Positions 32,555 to 41,411 are shown, counted from the first letter of the stretch. The stretch is DNA of 64,000 nt from Paenibacillus andongensis (GCF_025369935.1 NZ_CP104467.1:321501-385500), one strand, 5' to 3'. The notes: generated from the letters alone by a model not told the origin. Made by a program: numbers and translations.

Positions 32555-34546
32555 ATGAGAATGAAGTCATTACCAATTTTATATTTTTTAACTGCACTAG
32601 TTTGTTGCGCGATTACACTTAGTGCTTGTGAACAAACGCAGTCCAGCGGTGTAACTCACGAGAAGTCAACAGAAACAAAATTAGATTTATGGACTCCAAC
32701 TCAGGTGGATGCCTCACAAATTCCCCTAACTTTTACTTATACTTCTAATAAGGCAGCAAGTTATGTCGTCGATTTACTGATTAAACCGGAAGGTTCAACG
32801 GAGTATCGTAAGGCCACATTGGATGGAAATTCTTCTTTTGAAAGCAAAGAAGGAGAAAGTGATTTTACCGTTTCATGGAATAAGGAAAAAGATGCTATAC
32901 AAGCAAATCTTACAGTGGACCTCCGATTAACAACTACGGATAAAGATGGACATACAACGAGTTCTGATCTTAATCGATTGCGCTTTGAATCGCGGGAGAC
33001 CATTCGTAATCACGTTCAGAATTATTTGATCTATTATGGCAAATGGACGGATTCGTTAATTGATCAAGCAAGGCAGAAATACAGATTGGTTATTTTGGAT
33101 ACACGCAGCGGGATTTCACCTAAGCAAATAGCTAAGATTCGTGCTGGAAAGGACCCACATGATGCTTCGGATGATGTGCTCGTCTTAGCTTATGTTTCAA
33201 TAGGCGAAGATCTTCGGACAGCGGGAATGAGCCCGGATGATATGAAAAAGGATGCGAGATTCGTACTGGATGGATCTGGTCCATCTACGGATCCGCGAGC
33301 AGGAGCCCCTTTTCCCAAAGGCAGCGACGTTCCGACGGATCTTGATCTGAAGGGGAAAGCGAGTAATGGAGGATTTGCTCCCTTTTATCTGAATGATAAT
33401 TTCGTGACTTTCGGTACAATCGGGAAGGCGGGAACGCCTGATTTTAATACGAATTTCAAGGCTGCTTTTGTAAATCCCGGTCATCCGGAATGGTTTAAAG
33501 CTTTACTCGACATGAAACTTCAAACGGATAGGGTATCGGGAATCAAAGAGCTTTTATCCCACGACTCCGGTCAAGGTTATGGTTGTGACGGGTTGTTTTT
33601 GGATACTTTGGATACTGCGGCACCAAACTCTTTTACCAATGCATCCAGTTCCAATCAAGGTCAATTTGAGTGGACTCAGCCTGGGATGAAGCAATTAATT
33701 GCGAACATTCGACAAGCGTATCCAAATCGATTTTTGCTTGCAAACCGTGGGCTTTTTTTCTACAATCCTGATTTGACAGCTTATACGTTCACTTTGCGAG
33801 GATTAGTGGATTTTGTTTTATTTGAAAGTTATCGGCTGGATAGCAGCCAGGCTCAGTGGTTTAACGAAGCTACATTCAATGATAATAAGTATAATTATGC
33901 ACAAAAGCTCTTGGCCGAATCGGATCGTGCTGACGGATTTCGTGTTCTCAGCCTTGGTTATGCGGAAGGGCCGAACGGTGATTTAATGAAGAAAGCGCTA
34001 AATGGTGAGCAGAATGAAGCATCAAACATGCTGCTTGCTGATGTACAAGAAGCTACTGATCTCGGTATGGTTCACTACATCTCCAATGCTCAGGTTGCAG
34101 CTATAGATACTTATGTCATGGATCATGGGGAAGCTGCGGCTAAACCGCCAATTTGGGGAAATACATTGACACCTCCGTTCGGTAAACCTTACACGGAACC
34201 GAGAGTGGGGATTCAGAATATAGATATCCGAGGGAAAGATGTCTTCGTCCAGTGGGATGTGGCACATTCGCAGGCTCGTCCTATTTCGTACATGCTTTAT
34301 GTGAAAGAGGGTCAAGATTTTGATTTAAAACAGGACATGAAAACGCAAGAGGTACAGGCCATCCCACTGCATTTAGGCATTCCTTTAGACTATGCTGGAC
34401 GAGGAGATCGGAGCAAACGTTACCCCTATGAGGATAAGGTGGAAGGTTTAACATCTGGGAAAACCTACTATTTACTCATTAGGGCTCGCAATGCGGCCAA
34501 TCAATTTGACAACAACGAAAAATCAATGAAGATTATAGCCCCTTAA
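32555..34546 (+). CDS. GH114-like (TM1410 family) secreted lipoprotein
   Basis: A 663-residue exported protein with lipobox TLSAC. After an N-terminal beta-rich region (about 40-150) comes a TIM-barrel-like domain. Motifs NYLIYYGKW, LVLAYVSIGEDLRTAG, GYGCDGLFLDTLDTA, RFLLANRGLFFY and VDFVLFESYRL match glycoside hydrolase family 114/TM1410 proteins, related to endo-alpha-1,4-polygalactosaminidases. The Asp of GLFLDTLD and Glu of LFESY are catalytic candidates. A C-terminal fibronectin-like segment (about 560-660) ends the chain. It may cleave an amino-sugar exopolysaccharide at the cell surface. ATG 32555 chosen for spacing from GGAGTGG. Confidence 0.75.
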   Translation: MRMKSLPILYFLTALVCCAITLSACEQTQSSGVTHEKSTETKLDLWTPTQVDASQIPLTFTYTSNKAASYVVDLLIKPEGSTEYRKATLDGNSSFESKEGESDFTVSWNKEKDAIQANLTVDLRLTTTDKDGHTTSSDLNRLRFESRETIRNHVQNYLIYYGKWTDSLIDQARQKYRLVILDTRSGISPKQIAKIRAGKDPHDASDDVLVLAYVSIGEDLRTAGMSPDDMKKDARFVLDGSGPSTDPRAGAPFPKGSDVPTDLDLKGKASNGGFAPFYLNDNFVTFGTIGKAGTPDFNTNFKAAFVNPGHPEWFKALLDMKLQTDRVSGIKELLSHDSGQGYGCDGLFLDTLDTAAPNSFTNASSSNQGQFEWTQPGMKQLIANIRQAYPNRFLLANRGLFFYNPDLTAYTFTLRGLVDFVLFESYRLDSSQAQWFNEATFNDNKYNYAQKLLAESDRADGFRVLSLGYAEGPNGDLMKKALNGEQNEASNMLLADVQEATDLGMVHYISNAQVAAIDTYVMDHGEAAAKPPIWGNTLTPPFGKPYTEPRVGIQNIDIRGKDVFVQWDVAHSQARPISYMLYVKEGQDFDLKQDMKTQEVQAIPLHLGIPLDYAGRGDRSKRYPYEDKVEGLTSGKTYYLLIRARNAANQFDNNEKSMKIIAP

Positions 34547-35193
34547 AGGGAGGCATGGTGAGTTATAGTGGATCTATGAATGGTCTTAACTGACTTGCTA
34601 TAAACGAAGAGGATGTAAACGACGTCTAGAATAAATATAAGAATGTACAGCATGTTTAACAAGATTGAATTCGGGTTTAGGGAATAGCACCAAATAGATG
34701 CGCACAGGGTGCCGGCCATTTTAGAGTAGGCGATGACGATGGATTGGCCGTGTAAATCTTGTTTCAGCAGCATTTTTATAAATAGTATGGACATCATGAG
34801 ATTGATTCCAAATGCAGAATATTTACCCTCTGGATCATGAAATTCGACAGCCATTCCGTAGTGAAGCAGCAGTGCAATGACTAATAGGGAGAGGACGATA
34901 GGTTTTATAGGCCATTTTGGAGATAAGTTTTTTGAATAATAGAGGAATTGAAACAGGATGATGCAGTCTAATAAGAACCATAATAGGGTTACGATTTGCT
35001 GTAGTGGGTGGAAAGGCATGACGAGGGAGAACAGAAATTCCCAAGTGATATTGGCGCATAGGGCGACTAGTGGCATTCCGCAGGTTCGATCCCGGAACCC
35101 TTTATAAATGACCCATATATAAGCGATTGTCCAGAAAAAGACGATGCCAAACTGTAGAATTAGTTCTATTTGTGGTGGTAAAAGGTGCTCCAT
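34543..35193 (-). CDS. Integral membrane protein resembling Pyr4/PaxB-family terpene cyclases
   Basis: A 216-residue protein with seven hydrophobic segments. Segment 2 reads FRDRTCGMPLVALCANITWE, the layout (RDxT-x-MPL, then N-x-x-WE) of fungal Pyr4/PaxB-type membrane terpene cyclases. The last segment FILDVVYILFVY places an acidic residue (D190) where those enzymes have their second acid, with E52 as the first. The family cyclises prenylated epoxides by protonation. Neither a prenyltransferase nor an epoxidase lies nearby, so a different role is possible. The 3' end overlaps the convergent lipoprotein gene by 4 bp. Confidence 0.55.
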   Translation of the reverse strand: MEHLLPPQIELILQFGIVFFWTIAYIWVIYKGFRDRTCGMPLVALCANITWEFLFSLVMPFHPLQQIVTLLWFLLDCIILFQFLYYSKNLSPKWPIKPIVLSLLVIALLLHYGMAVEFHDPEGKYSAFGINLMMSILFIKMLLKQDLHGQSIVIAYSKMAGTLCASIWCYSLNPNSILLNMLYILIFILDVVYILFVYSKSVKTIHRSTITHHASL

Positions 35194-35524
35194 ACCTAGT
35201 AAATCGCATCCTTCCTGGAAATTCTCTTTGATAAATATGATTCAATTAGCTCGTCTATGCCTGTATCCCGCGAGACAATCTTCACACAGCAGCGAATTAC
35301 GGATCTAACGAAGACACCCTAGAGGGTGTCTTTTGCATTATGTGGTACTTAATTGGGAGGATAGGGGAGGATGTTTTCGAATACATAGATTTGGTTAGGT
35401 CTAATCCATTCATAGGGCGGAATACTTAGCTTTAGGTATCCATAGGCGGTTTTTCACCGAAAAAGCTATTTGTTATACTTAATAGGACGGATACGAAATA
35501 AAAATAAGCAAGGAGTTGGCTGGA
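35194..35524. other. Intergenic stretch with one terminator
   Basis: Holds the AAGACACC/GGTGTCTT terminator at 35311-35333 and a purine-rich leader for the short gene at 35525. Nothing else was recognised. Confidence 0.45.
35311..35333. terminator. Terminator
   Basis: AAGACACCC-TAGA-GGGTGTCTTT hairpin. Confidence 0.75.
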
Positions 35525-35701
35525 TTGAACTATACAGAGATGTTAGGACGCAGGAGCGAAATTTTGAAACGTATCATTGGAAATCTGATTATTAAAGATA
35601 ATCAGTTTGGTTTGAGTGAACAAGAAAATAATTGTTATAAAGATATGGTTAAAAAGTTTCATAGAAGTAACTATGAATTAAACGCTAGTAGGAAACTATA
35701 G
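35525..35701 (+). CDS. Small hypothetical protein (58 residues)
   Basis: TTG start 9 nt after AAGGAG. The product is hydrophilic and mostly helical (TEMLGRRSEILKRIIGNLII...), with no recognised domain. A terminator follows at 35759, making a complete small transcription unit. Function unknown. Confidence 0.5.
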   Translation: MNYTEMLGRRSEILKRIIGNLIIKDNQFGLSEQENNCYKDMVKKFHRSNYELNASRKL

Positions 35702-35758
35702 TTACTATATGTTCTATTAAAATGGAAGCAAAAGAGTGTAGTAAGATGATAGGTAGTA

Positions 35759-35785
35759 GAAGACACCGTCTTAGGTGTCTTTTTG
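35759..35785 (+). terminator. Terminator
   Basis: AAGACACC-GTCTTA-GGTGTCTTTTT hairpin. Confidence 0.75.
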
Positions 35786-35840
35786 TGGTGTAATAAGACT
35801 ACATAAGTCAATAATCGATAGAGAGTAGGCATGCATCAAC

Positions 35841-36776
35841 TTGGTAAAGTCAGAGAAAATCATTTATTTCATCCTAGCTATGGTGGTCATCTCATGGGGT
35901 TTAAATATTGTAATGGTGAAATACCTTACACAATTTATCTCGCCCATGCTTGTAGCCGCAATTAGGATTCCGCTCGCTGGCATTGTGCTGCTTCCGTTTG
36001 TATTTAAAAAGTATGGCTTCTATAAACCCAATGCAAAACAGTGGGGGCTTCTTTTAATTATAGGGCTAACATCGATCTTCTTTCATCAGTTGTTTTTAGC
36101 ATATGGGGTTGTAACGACTACAGCTACAAATGCATCGCTGATCCTAGGTTTAAATCCGTTATCTACCGCTCTGCTTGCATCCATTTTCGTTGGGGAAAAA
36201 TTCAATTTGAGATTAGGCCTTGGCATTCTGTTTGGATTCTCAGGGGTCGTTTTGGTCGTAACTTCCAAGTCGGTAGATAGCTCGGTTGGTTTATCTGGAT
36301 GGGGAGATATCATTATGCTTCTATCCATGTTGGCGTATGTTGTTGGTGCATTGTTCATCAAGAAGTTGTCGACAACTTCCATGCCAACTTTAGTTGTCAC
36401 TACCTATTCCACACTAATTGGGGGAGTCATGCTAAATCTGGGTACAGTGACTTTCCTTGGGCCTTCGTCGTACGCACAGATTCATATGCCAGGAACGGCT
36501 TGGGCTGTTATGTTGATGTCAGCTTGGGCAGCCTCTTCACTGGGTACGTTAGGTTGGAATCATGGTATAAAATTTCTAGGTGCCAACAAAACAGCGATGT
36601 TTCTAAACGGGCTGCCTTTTGCCAGTATGGTTGGGGGAATTATTTTTTTGGATGAAAAAATTGGTTGGATTCACGTTGTGGCCTTTATGCTTACCACGGT
36701 TGGTATTGTGATAGGGACTTTAAAGAGAAAAGATAACAGGCTTTCCTCAGTAGCTGGAGAATCTGTTGAAGTCTAG
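35841..36776 (+). CDS. EamA/DMT-superfamily transporter
   Basis: A 311-residue protein with ten membrane segments in two EamA repeats. The first includes VISWGLNIVMVKYL and NASLILGLNPLSTALLA; the second WGDIIMLLSMLAYVVGALFI and GGIIFLDEKIGWIHV. It is a drug/metabolite-type exporter; substrate unknown. TTG at 35841 is the assumed start, with only a weak purine stretch (GAGAGTAGG) before it, so the start is uncertain by a few residues. Confidence 0.85.
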   Translation: MVKSEKIIYFILAMVVISWGLNIVMVKYLTQFISPMLVAAIRIPLAGIVLLPFVFKKYGFYKPNAKQWGLLLIIGLTSIFFHQLFLAYGVVTTTATNASLILGLNPLSTALLASIFVGEKFNLRLGLGILFGFSGVVLVVTSKSVDSSVGLSGWGDIIMLLSMLAYVVGALFIKKLSTTSMPTLVVTTYSTLIGGVMLNLGTVTFLGPSSYAQIHMPGTAWAVMLMSAWAASSLGTLGWNHGIKFLGANKTAMFLNGLPFASMVGGIIFLDEKIGWIHVVAFMLTTVGIVIGTLKRKDNRLSSVAGESVEV

Positions 36777-36875
36777 ACCCGTACCATCATACAAAACCAA
36801 TAAGACACTATCCAGACAAGGACGAAATAATAATCAATCAGATGGGAATTCTAACTAGAAAAAGGAGCTGCGAAC

Positions 36876-37403
36876 ATGAATATCATGGAAGTACTCACTG
36901 ATGCGATTAAGCCGTTTCTGGATGGTGAAAAGCCGCCTTTAAACGTCGGAGAAGTTATGAATCTGTGGTTTTATTTGACCGCAACAGAACAAACCATGCG
37001 CGGAGAACAGGTGTCTTATAATATTGTAGAGGATCTTGAACTTAAGGAGAAGTTGAAAGAAGTCATTAACGATGTGCATGGTCCCATATTTGCAGAGTTA
37101 ACTGAGTTTTTAAAAGCAGAAGGCGTCCCGCTGCAAGAGCCATCGCCGAATAAACCGATTGGCGACTTTCGAAATATTCCAGAGGGGTCCAAACTGTCTG
37201 ATGAGGAAATAGCGAGTCTTCTCAGCTTCAATATAGTACTGGGAATAAATTATGCTTGCCGGGGCATGACAGAGTCAGTACGACCGGATGTTGCGGCAAT
37301 GTTCGCCAAATTTCAGATGAAGAAGTTTACATACGCAATAACGTTAAAAGATTTATTAATGAGAAAAGGGTGGTTAAAAGCACCACCGTATTTCAAAGCA
37401 TAA
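36876..37403 (+). CDS. DUF3231 family protein (CotF-like ferritin-type helices)
   Basis: A 175-residue helical protein. GEVMNLWFYLTATEQTMRGE, LTEFLKAEGVPLQE and PDVAAMFAKFQMKKFTYAI are features of DUF3231 proteins of spore-forming bacilli, which are remotely similar to spore-coat CotF. ATG 36876 is preceded by AAAGGAG. Monocistronic with its own terminator. Confidence 0.8.
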   Translation: MNIMEVLTDAIKPFLDGEKPPLNVGEVMNLWFYLTATEQTMRGEQVSYNIVEDLELKEKLKEVINDVHGPIFAELTEFLKAEGVPLQEPSPNKPIGDFRNIPEGSKLSDEEIASLLSFNIVLGINYACRGMTESVRPDVAAMFAKFQMKKFTYAITLKDLLMRKGWLKAPPYFKA

Positions 37404-37458
37404 GTCTTTGTAAGATAAGAATGAAGGACGCATTAAGCAGCATTTTACTAGTAAGCAT

Positions 37459-37485
37459 AAAAAGCACCCTCGTGGGTGCTTTTTC
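37459..37485. terminator. Terminator
   Basis: AAAAGCACCC-TCGT-GGGTGCTTTTT hairpin after the DUF3231 gene, usable also by the convergent gene. Confidence 0.75.
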
Positions 37486-37522
37486 ATTTATGGGTGTTAT
37501 CGCGGGGAGAGTATATGAACAG

Positions 37523-38278
37523 TTAGTTGATAGTGATAGCAGAAATGCTTCCATTGGTTTTAAAGTCTTTCGTATAGGCTAACGTAGCTGTCGCAGTGAA
37601 TGTACCGTTTGGTCCCGTTACGGTTATCGTTGGATTGGAAGAATACCCTGCTCCTGGATTCGTAATCGTTACACCGGTCACGACACCATTCGTAACTATT
37701 GCGGTGGCAGTAGCTTGCGTCTTTTGCCATGTTTCACTTTTTCTTCCGTTATAACGGTAATAGTTGGACACCTCATCTAAGCGTTCATTTGTGATCCCAT
37801 AGGGGGCCAAAACTTTAAGGAGAGCCGCTTTGTTTTTCTGAGCTTGTTCAGTGCTCGGACCGCTATCCAGTCCTGCAGGAGTTACGCCGCGAAATGCTTC
37901 TCTAAATACCTCAGTGGGTACCCCAAGGGCCGCGGCGATAAGGACGACTGGCCTGCCATGGTCTTGCGGATCTGTGTTAAAGCCACCCGATATCACGACG
38001 GAATCAGTAGCTTGACCCGGATTGTTGCCATTCGTAGTACCCGCAGATGGAGAGGAGCTTGTTGGGGGAGCTGAAGCATTTTTACAGTCTTGTCCTCCTT
38101 TATGGCCTCCCACTTTTGGCGGTGCCTCTTTAACAGGTTTAATATTGGTTGTCTCGGTAGTCGAAAGAGGTGCAGCTAAGACAGAGTTATTACTGCTAAA
38201 TGCTATACCTCCACTTACCGCAATTACTGCTACTAGCGTACCAGTGGTGATCATTTTCATTTTTAAGTTCATCGTCAT
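37523..38278 (-). CDS. Secreted protein divergent from a two-component system
   Basis: A 251-residue exported protein: signal peptide to about residue 35 (NSVLAAP), a Pro/Ser/Gly-rich linker, then a helical domain (IAAALGVPTEVFREAFRGV ... RYNGRKSETW). A C-terminal beta segment contains VTGVTITNPGAGYSSNPTIT, a repeat type seen in surface adhesins. No enzyme motif is visible. It is divergent from the response-regulator gene, with the tandem repeat at 38334-38354 between them, so it is a plausible target or sensor partner of that system. Confidence 0.65.
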   Translation of the reverse strand: MTMNLKMKMITTGTLVAVIAVSGGIAFSSNNSVLAAPLSTTETTNIKPVKEAPPKVGGHKGGQDCKNASAPPTSSSPSAGTTNGNNPGQATDSVVISGGFNTDPQDHGRPVVLIAAALGVPTEVFREAFRGVTPAGLDSGPSTEQAQKNKAALLKVLAPYGITNERLDEVSNYYRYNGRKSETWQKTQATATAIVTNGVVTGVTITNPGAGYSSNPTITVTGPNGTFTATATLAYTKDFKTNGSISAITIN

Positions 38279-38333
38279 TCTTCCCTTCTTTTTTATAAGA
38301 TTGTGTATTTCCTGAAACCTATGTTACTTGGAC

Positions 38334-38354
38334 TTGGTGAAAGTTTGGTGAAAG
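38334..38354. promoter_or_regulatory. Tandem TTGGTGAAAG repeats, likely response-regulator site
   Basis: Two exact copies of TTGGTGAAAG (38334-38343 and 38345-38354) with 11-bp periodicity, the spacing used by OmpR/PhoB-type regulators bound as head-to-tail dimers. They lie 61 bp before the response-regulator start and 56 bp from the divergent gene. Confidence 0.65.
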
Positions 38355-38414
38355 CACGGAAGCTTTCGGTTATACTTTTATGAAGATGGTAAAGTCGGGA
38401 AATGGGGCTGGAAA

Positions 38415-39089
38415 ATGAAGATTCTATTGGCGGAAGATGATATTCGTCTGGGAGAACTGACCGCGCATATGTTGAGAAAGAAGTCTGGATGCACCGTTGA
38501 TTGGGTGAAAACGGGCAGCGATGCGTTCGACTATGCGACGGCTTCCAGCTACGATGTTGTTGTGCTCGATTGGATGATGCCGGAAGGGGATGGCCGCGAA
38601 ACGTGTGCCAAACTTCGTAAAAGGGGCTATCTCGGTGCGATTCTGATGCTGACTGCGAAGGATGCTGTGCAGGATCGTGTGGAAGGTCTCGATGCGGGAG
38701 CCGACGATTATTTGGTCAAGCCGTTCGAGATGGACGAACTGTTGGCGCGTTTGCGAGCATTGATGCGCAGAAACTTCGTTCCCTTTCAGGAGGACATTAT
38801 CCGGATCCGAGATCTGGAGCTGCAGCGGATGAGTCAAATCGTCATTCAAGGCGATCAAGAAATCCAATTATCCCCGCGTGAATTTCAAATTCTAGACCTG
38901 CTGCTGCAGAACAAAGGACGTACATTGACCCGCGAGGTCATCCTGGACAAAGTATGGGGCCTTGATGCCGAAGTGAATCTAAAAACGATCGACGCTACCG
39001 TAAAATTAATCCGAAAGAAGCTCGAGCCCTCCTACTCACGGGAGCTTATTCAGAGCGTGAGAGGCGTAGGTTATAAAATTGGAGATTAA
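38415..39089 (+). CDS. OmpR-family response regulator
   Basis: A 224-residue regulator. The receiver domain has the acidic pair AEDD near the start, phospho-acceptor D52 in VVLDWMMP and K in LVKPFEM. The C-terminal winged helix includes LSPREFQILDLLLQN and IDATVKLIRKKLEP. It overlaps the histidine kinase gene by 11 bp. Autoregulation through the TTGGTGAAAG repeats upstream is likely. Signal unknown. Confidence 0.93.
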   Translation: MKILLAEDDIRLGELTAHMLRKKSGCTVDWVKTGSDAFDYATASSYDVVVLDWMMPEGDGRETCAKLRKRGYLGAILMLTAKDAVQDRVEGLDAGADDYLVKPFEMDELLARLRALMRRNFVPFQEDIIRIRDLELQRMSQIVIQGDQEIQLSPREFQILDLLLQNKGRTLTREVILDKVWGLDAEVNLKTIDATVKLIRKKLEPSYSRELIQSVRGVGYKIGD

Positions 39090-40467
39090 CTGGGGCTCAT
39101 TAAAAAATCGGCTATCTGCTGGCGATTTGTTCGACCGAACGCGCAGTAAGTTGACGTTGCAATACAGCGGTGTACTTATTGCTTTTCTGAGTTTGTTCGT
39201 TATCATTGTTTATGTCCTACTCTATGTATTCATCTGGAACGATCAACGAACGGGTCTGAATGAGCTGGCTGACAGTGAAATTCGCACCTTGCAAAAGTGG
39301 GCCGACCAAGACAGCGATCCGAATAGGCGCCCTCCGCGCTCAATAGAAGATGCTTTCTCGATCAGTACGGATCAGTCGTTCTACTACTTAATTGCTGAAA
39401 ATGGGAACATACAGTTAGGGGATGAGATTCAGCGGGAACTGCGTAATCAAGTGATAGAGGCCATCGCGAAGGGACATTTCAGAGGGAAAGAGATCGAGAA
39501 AGTTACTTTGCAAACATTCGATAAGCCGTCTACAGACGACTTAGGACGGCCGAAACAAGGAAAGAATGCCAAGTTTCTTGTTTCGGATCGCCAGCTGCTA
39601 TGGCATGGGGCGCGGATTGGTACTTTATATGTAGGGAAGGAAGTAACGTTCCAGAACGATTTGTTCCGCCTGCTGCTCATTGTGCTGATCGGGATGGCGC
39701 TGCTCTTCTTTGTTCTAGCCTTATGGTTTAGCCATCTAATGGCACGCAAAGCGATTATACCGATTGAGAAGGCGTATGCGAAACAACGTGAGTTCGTAGC
39801 GGATGCTTCCCATGAGCTGCGTACACCGCTTAGCGTCATGCTGACATCGATCGAAGCGCTTCAGCTTGAAGAAACTATCGATAGCGACCCCTTCTCGAAG
39901 AACGTGCTTAACGGCATGAAAGAGGAGGTTAACTCTATCACGAAGCTGGCGGGCGAATTGCTGCACCTAGCCCGCTCTGATTCTGGCGAATTCGAGCTGG
40001 ATCGCTCCGCCTCTAATCTGAGTGAAGCAGCCGCAAAAGCGATTAGTAAGCTTCAGCCGTTAGCACAAGCCAAGGATATCAACATTCAGCTGCATGCTCC
40101 TCATGAGCTGACGGTGAATTGGGACGCCGAGAAAGTGACGCAGCTGCTCATCCTGCTAATCGATAATGCGATAAAATATACGCCGGACAAGGGGACGGTA
40201 CATGTAGCGATTGCAGAGGGCAAGGAAAAAGGGGCTCGCTATTTCACCATTGAAGTGAGGGATAATGGGATCGGCATTGCGGCCGAGGCGCTTCCTCGCA
40301 TCTTCGACCGTTTCTACCGCCAGGATAAGTCGCGAACGCGTCAAATCGGCGGCCATGGTCTTGGGCTTGCGATCGCCAAGAATATTGTCGACGCCGGTCG
40401 GGGAACTATTGATGTGGAAAGCAACGTCGGAGAGGGTAGTACGTTCAAGGTACGTATTCCTTTGTAG
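39079..40467 (+). CDS. Sensor histidine kinase
   Basis: A 462-residue membrane kinase from TTG at 39079. Membrane segments near 30-55 and 190-215 flank an extracellular sensor of about 135 residues. The H-box FVADASHELRTPLS places the phosphorylated His at 245. N-box DNAIKYTPD, G1 RDNGIGI and G2 GGHGLGLAI complete the catalytic domain. No HAMP domain is obvious. It pairs with the overlapping OmpR-type regulator. Confidence 0.93.
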   Translation: MEINWGSLKNRLSAGDLFDRTRSKLTLQYSGVLIAFLSLFVIIVYVLLYVFIWNDQRTGLNELADSEIRTLQKWADQDSDPNRRPPRSIEDAFSISTDQSFYYLIAENGNIQLGDEIQRELRNQVIEAIAKGHFRGKEIEKVTLQTFDKPSTDDLGRPKQGKNAKFLVSDRQLLWHGARIGTLYVGKEVTFQNDLFRLLLIVLIGMALLFFVLALWFSHLMARKAIIPIEKAYAKQREFVADASHELRTPLSVMLTSIEALQLEETIDSDPFSKNVLNGMKEEVNSITKLAGELLHLARSDSGEFELDRSASNLSEAAAKAISKLQPLAQAKDINIQLHAPHELTVNWDAEKVTQLLILLIDNAIKYTPDKGTVHVAIAEGKEKGARYFTIEVRDNGIGIAAEALPRIFDRFYRQDKSRTRQIGGHGLGLAIAKNIVDAGRGTIDVESNVGEGSTFKVRIPL

Positions 40468-40570
40468 CAAGATCGTTCAAAAGTGCGATATTTTACTATG
40501 CTATGTTAACCAGAATTTGCTGAGGGAACGTCGATGCGCTATTTGCTGTTTTTTGCCTTGCAATCAAAAC

Positions 40571-40613
40571 AAAAAAATGAGAGGCAAGAATAACCTTGTC
40601 CTCTCATTTTTTG
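40571..40613. terminator. Bidirectional terminator
   Basis: AAAAAATGAGAGG / CCTCTCATTTTTT stem, between the kinase gene and the convergent toxin gene. Confidence 0.8.
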
Positions 40614-40659
40614 TTTTCTATGCCAGTATGTGAGTTTATTTACTTTTGGGACAGCCTCA

Positions 40660-41061
40660 TTATTCAATGGGCACTGAATATATCCTGATGATCTCAGCTA
40701 CATCATCGAATGAATATTTGTGGTTAACCATGTCTACAGTCCAATCTTCCGCAGCCTTATTGTCCATCGAGAAACGATAACCGTTGTAACGGAGATAGAT
40801 AACTAGAGCAGTAAAGGCTGTACGTTTATTCGCATTTTGAAAAGGGGGATTTTGTCCCAAGGATTCGAATAATGCTGCTGCTTTTTGATAGATGCTTGGA
40901 TAAGCATCGTCTCCAAATGCTGAAGATTGTGGGCGTAATAAAGCAGACTCCAGCAAATAGCTATCTTTTACACCTATATGCTCGCCAGGGCTATATTTTT
41001 GAATAACAGCAACATTAATTTCTATGGCTTCTTGGGTGGTCAAATAGCGAATTGTGTTCAT
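40660..41061 (-). CDS. doc: Doc-family toxin (Fic fold) with altered catalytic motif
   Basis: A 133-residue death-on-curing protein. The motif usually reads HxFx(D/N)(A/G)NKRTA; here it is NPPFQNANKRTAF, so Pro72 stands where the catalytic His should be while the anion-binding NANKR part is intact. GVKDSYLLESALLRPQSSAFG is otherwise typical. Doc phosphorylates EF-Tu in phage P1. With this change the enzyme may be inactive or work differently. It is coupled to the antitoxin gene upstream by a TAATG overlap. Confidence 0.85.
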   Translation of the reverse strand: MNTIRYLTTQEAIEINVAVIQKYSPGEHIGVKDSYLLESALLRPQSSAFGDDAYPSIYQKAAALFESLGQNPPFQNANKRTAFTALVIYLRYNGYRFSMDNKAAEDWTVDMVNHKYSFDDVAEIIRIYSVPIE

Positions 41062-41306
41062 TATCTATCTTTTAGACCTTTCAATGTTTCGTCGTACTCT
41101 TCCATGACTTGAGAGAGTGTGTCAAGAAAATCGGGACTTCTCCCTGTGGGAAGAGCAACTTTTTTTACTTTTTTGATGACGATTTCTCCATCATTTTCTC
41201 GCACATCAATGTTCACGGTATCACCAACTTCAAGAGCAATTTTCTTAAGGGAATCCGTCATCGTTATGCCAAGACTGTTGCCAAATTTTGAAACCTTACG
41301 TTCCAT
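41061..41306 (-). CDS. AbrB/MazE-type antitoxin
   Basis: An 81-residue protein whose N-terminus MERKVSKFGNSLGITM is a SpoVT/AbrB swapped-hairpin DNA-binding domain. The acidic C-terminal part (FLDTLSQVMEEYDETL) is the likely toxin-binding segment. ATG 41306 lies 6 nt from AAGGTG; the longer frame from 41324 has no ribosome site. It should neutralise the Doc protein and repress the operon, perhaps at the palindrome 41355-41366. Confidence 0.82.
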   Translation of the reverse strand: MERKVSKFGNSLGITMTDSLKKIALEVGDTVNIDVRENDGEIVIKKVKKVALPTGRSPDFLDTLSQVMEEYDETLKGLKDR

Positions 41307-41354
41307 GCCCATCACCTTACTCATATATAATCAACTCGTTACTATCTTATTCGG

Positions 41355-41366
41355 TTGTTATAACAA
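41355..41366. promoter_or_regulatory. Palindrome upstream of the toxin-antitoxin operon
   Basis: TTGTTATAACAA, a perfect 12-bp palindrome 49 bp before the antitoxin start, suitable for autoregulation. Confidence 0.4.
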
Positions 41367-41411
41367 TTATAGAATTATACGGATTATATTGGAATGGCAT
41401 CTGAGCAAAAC

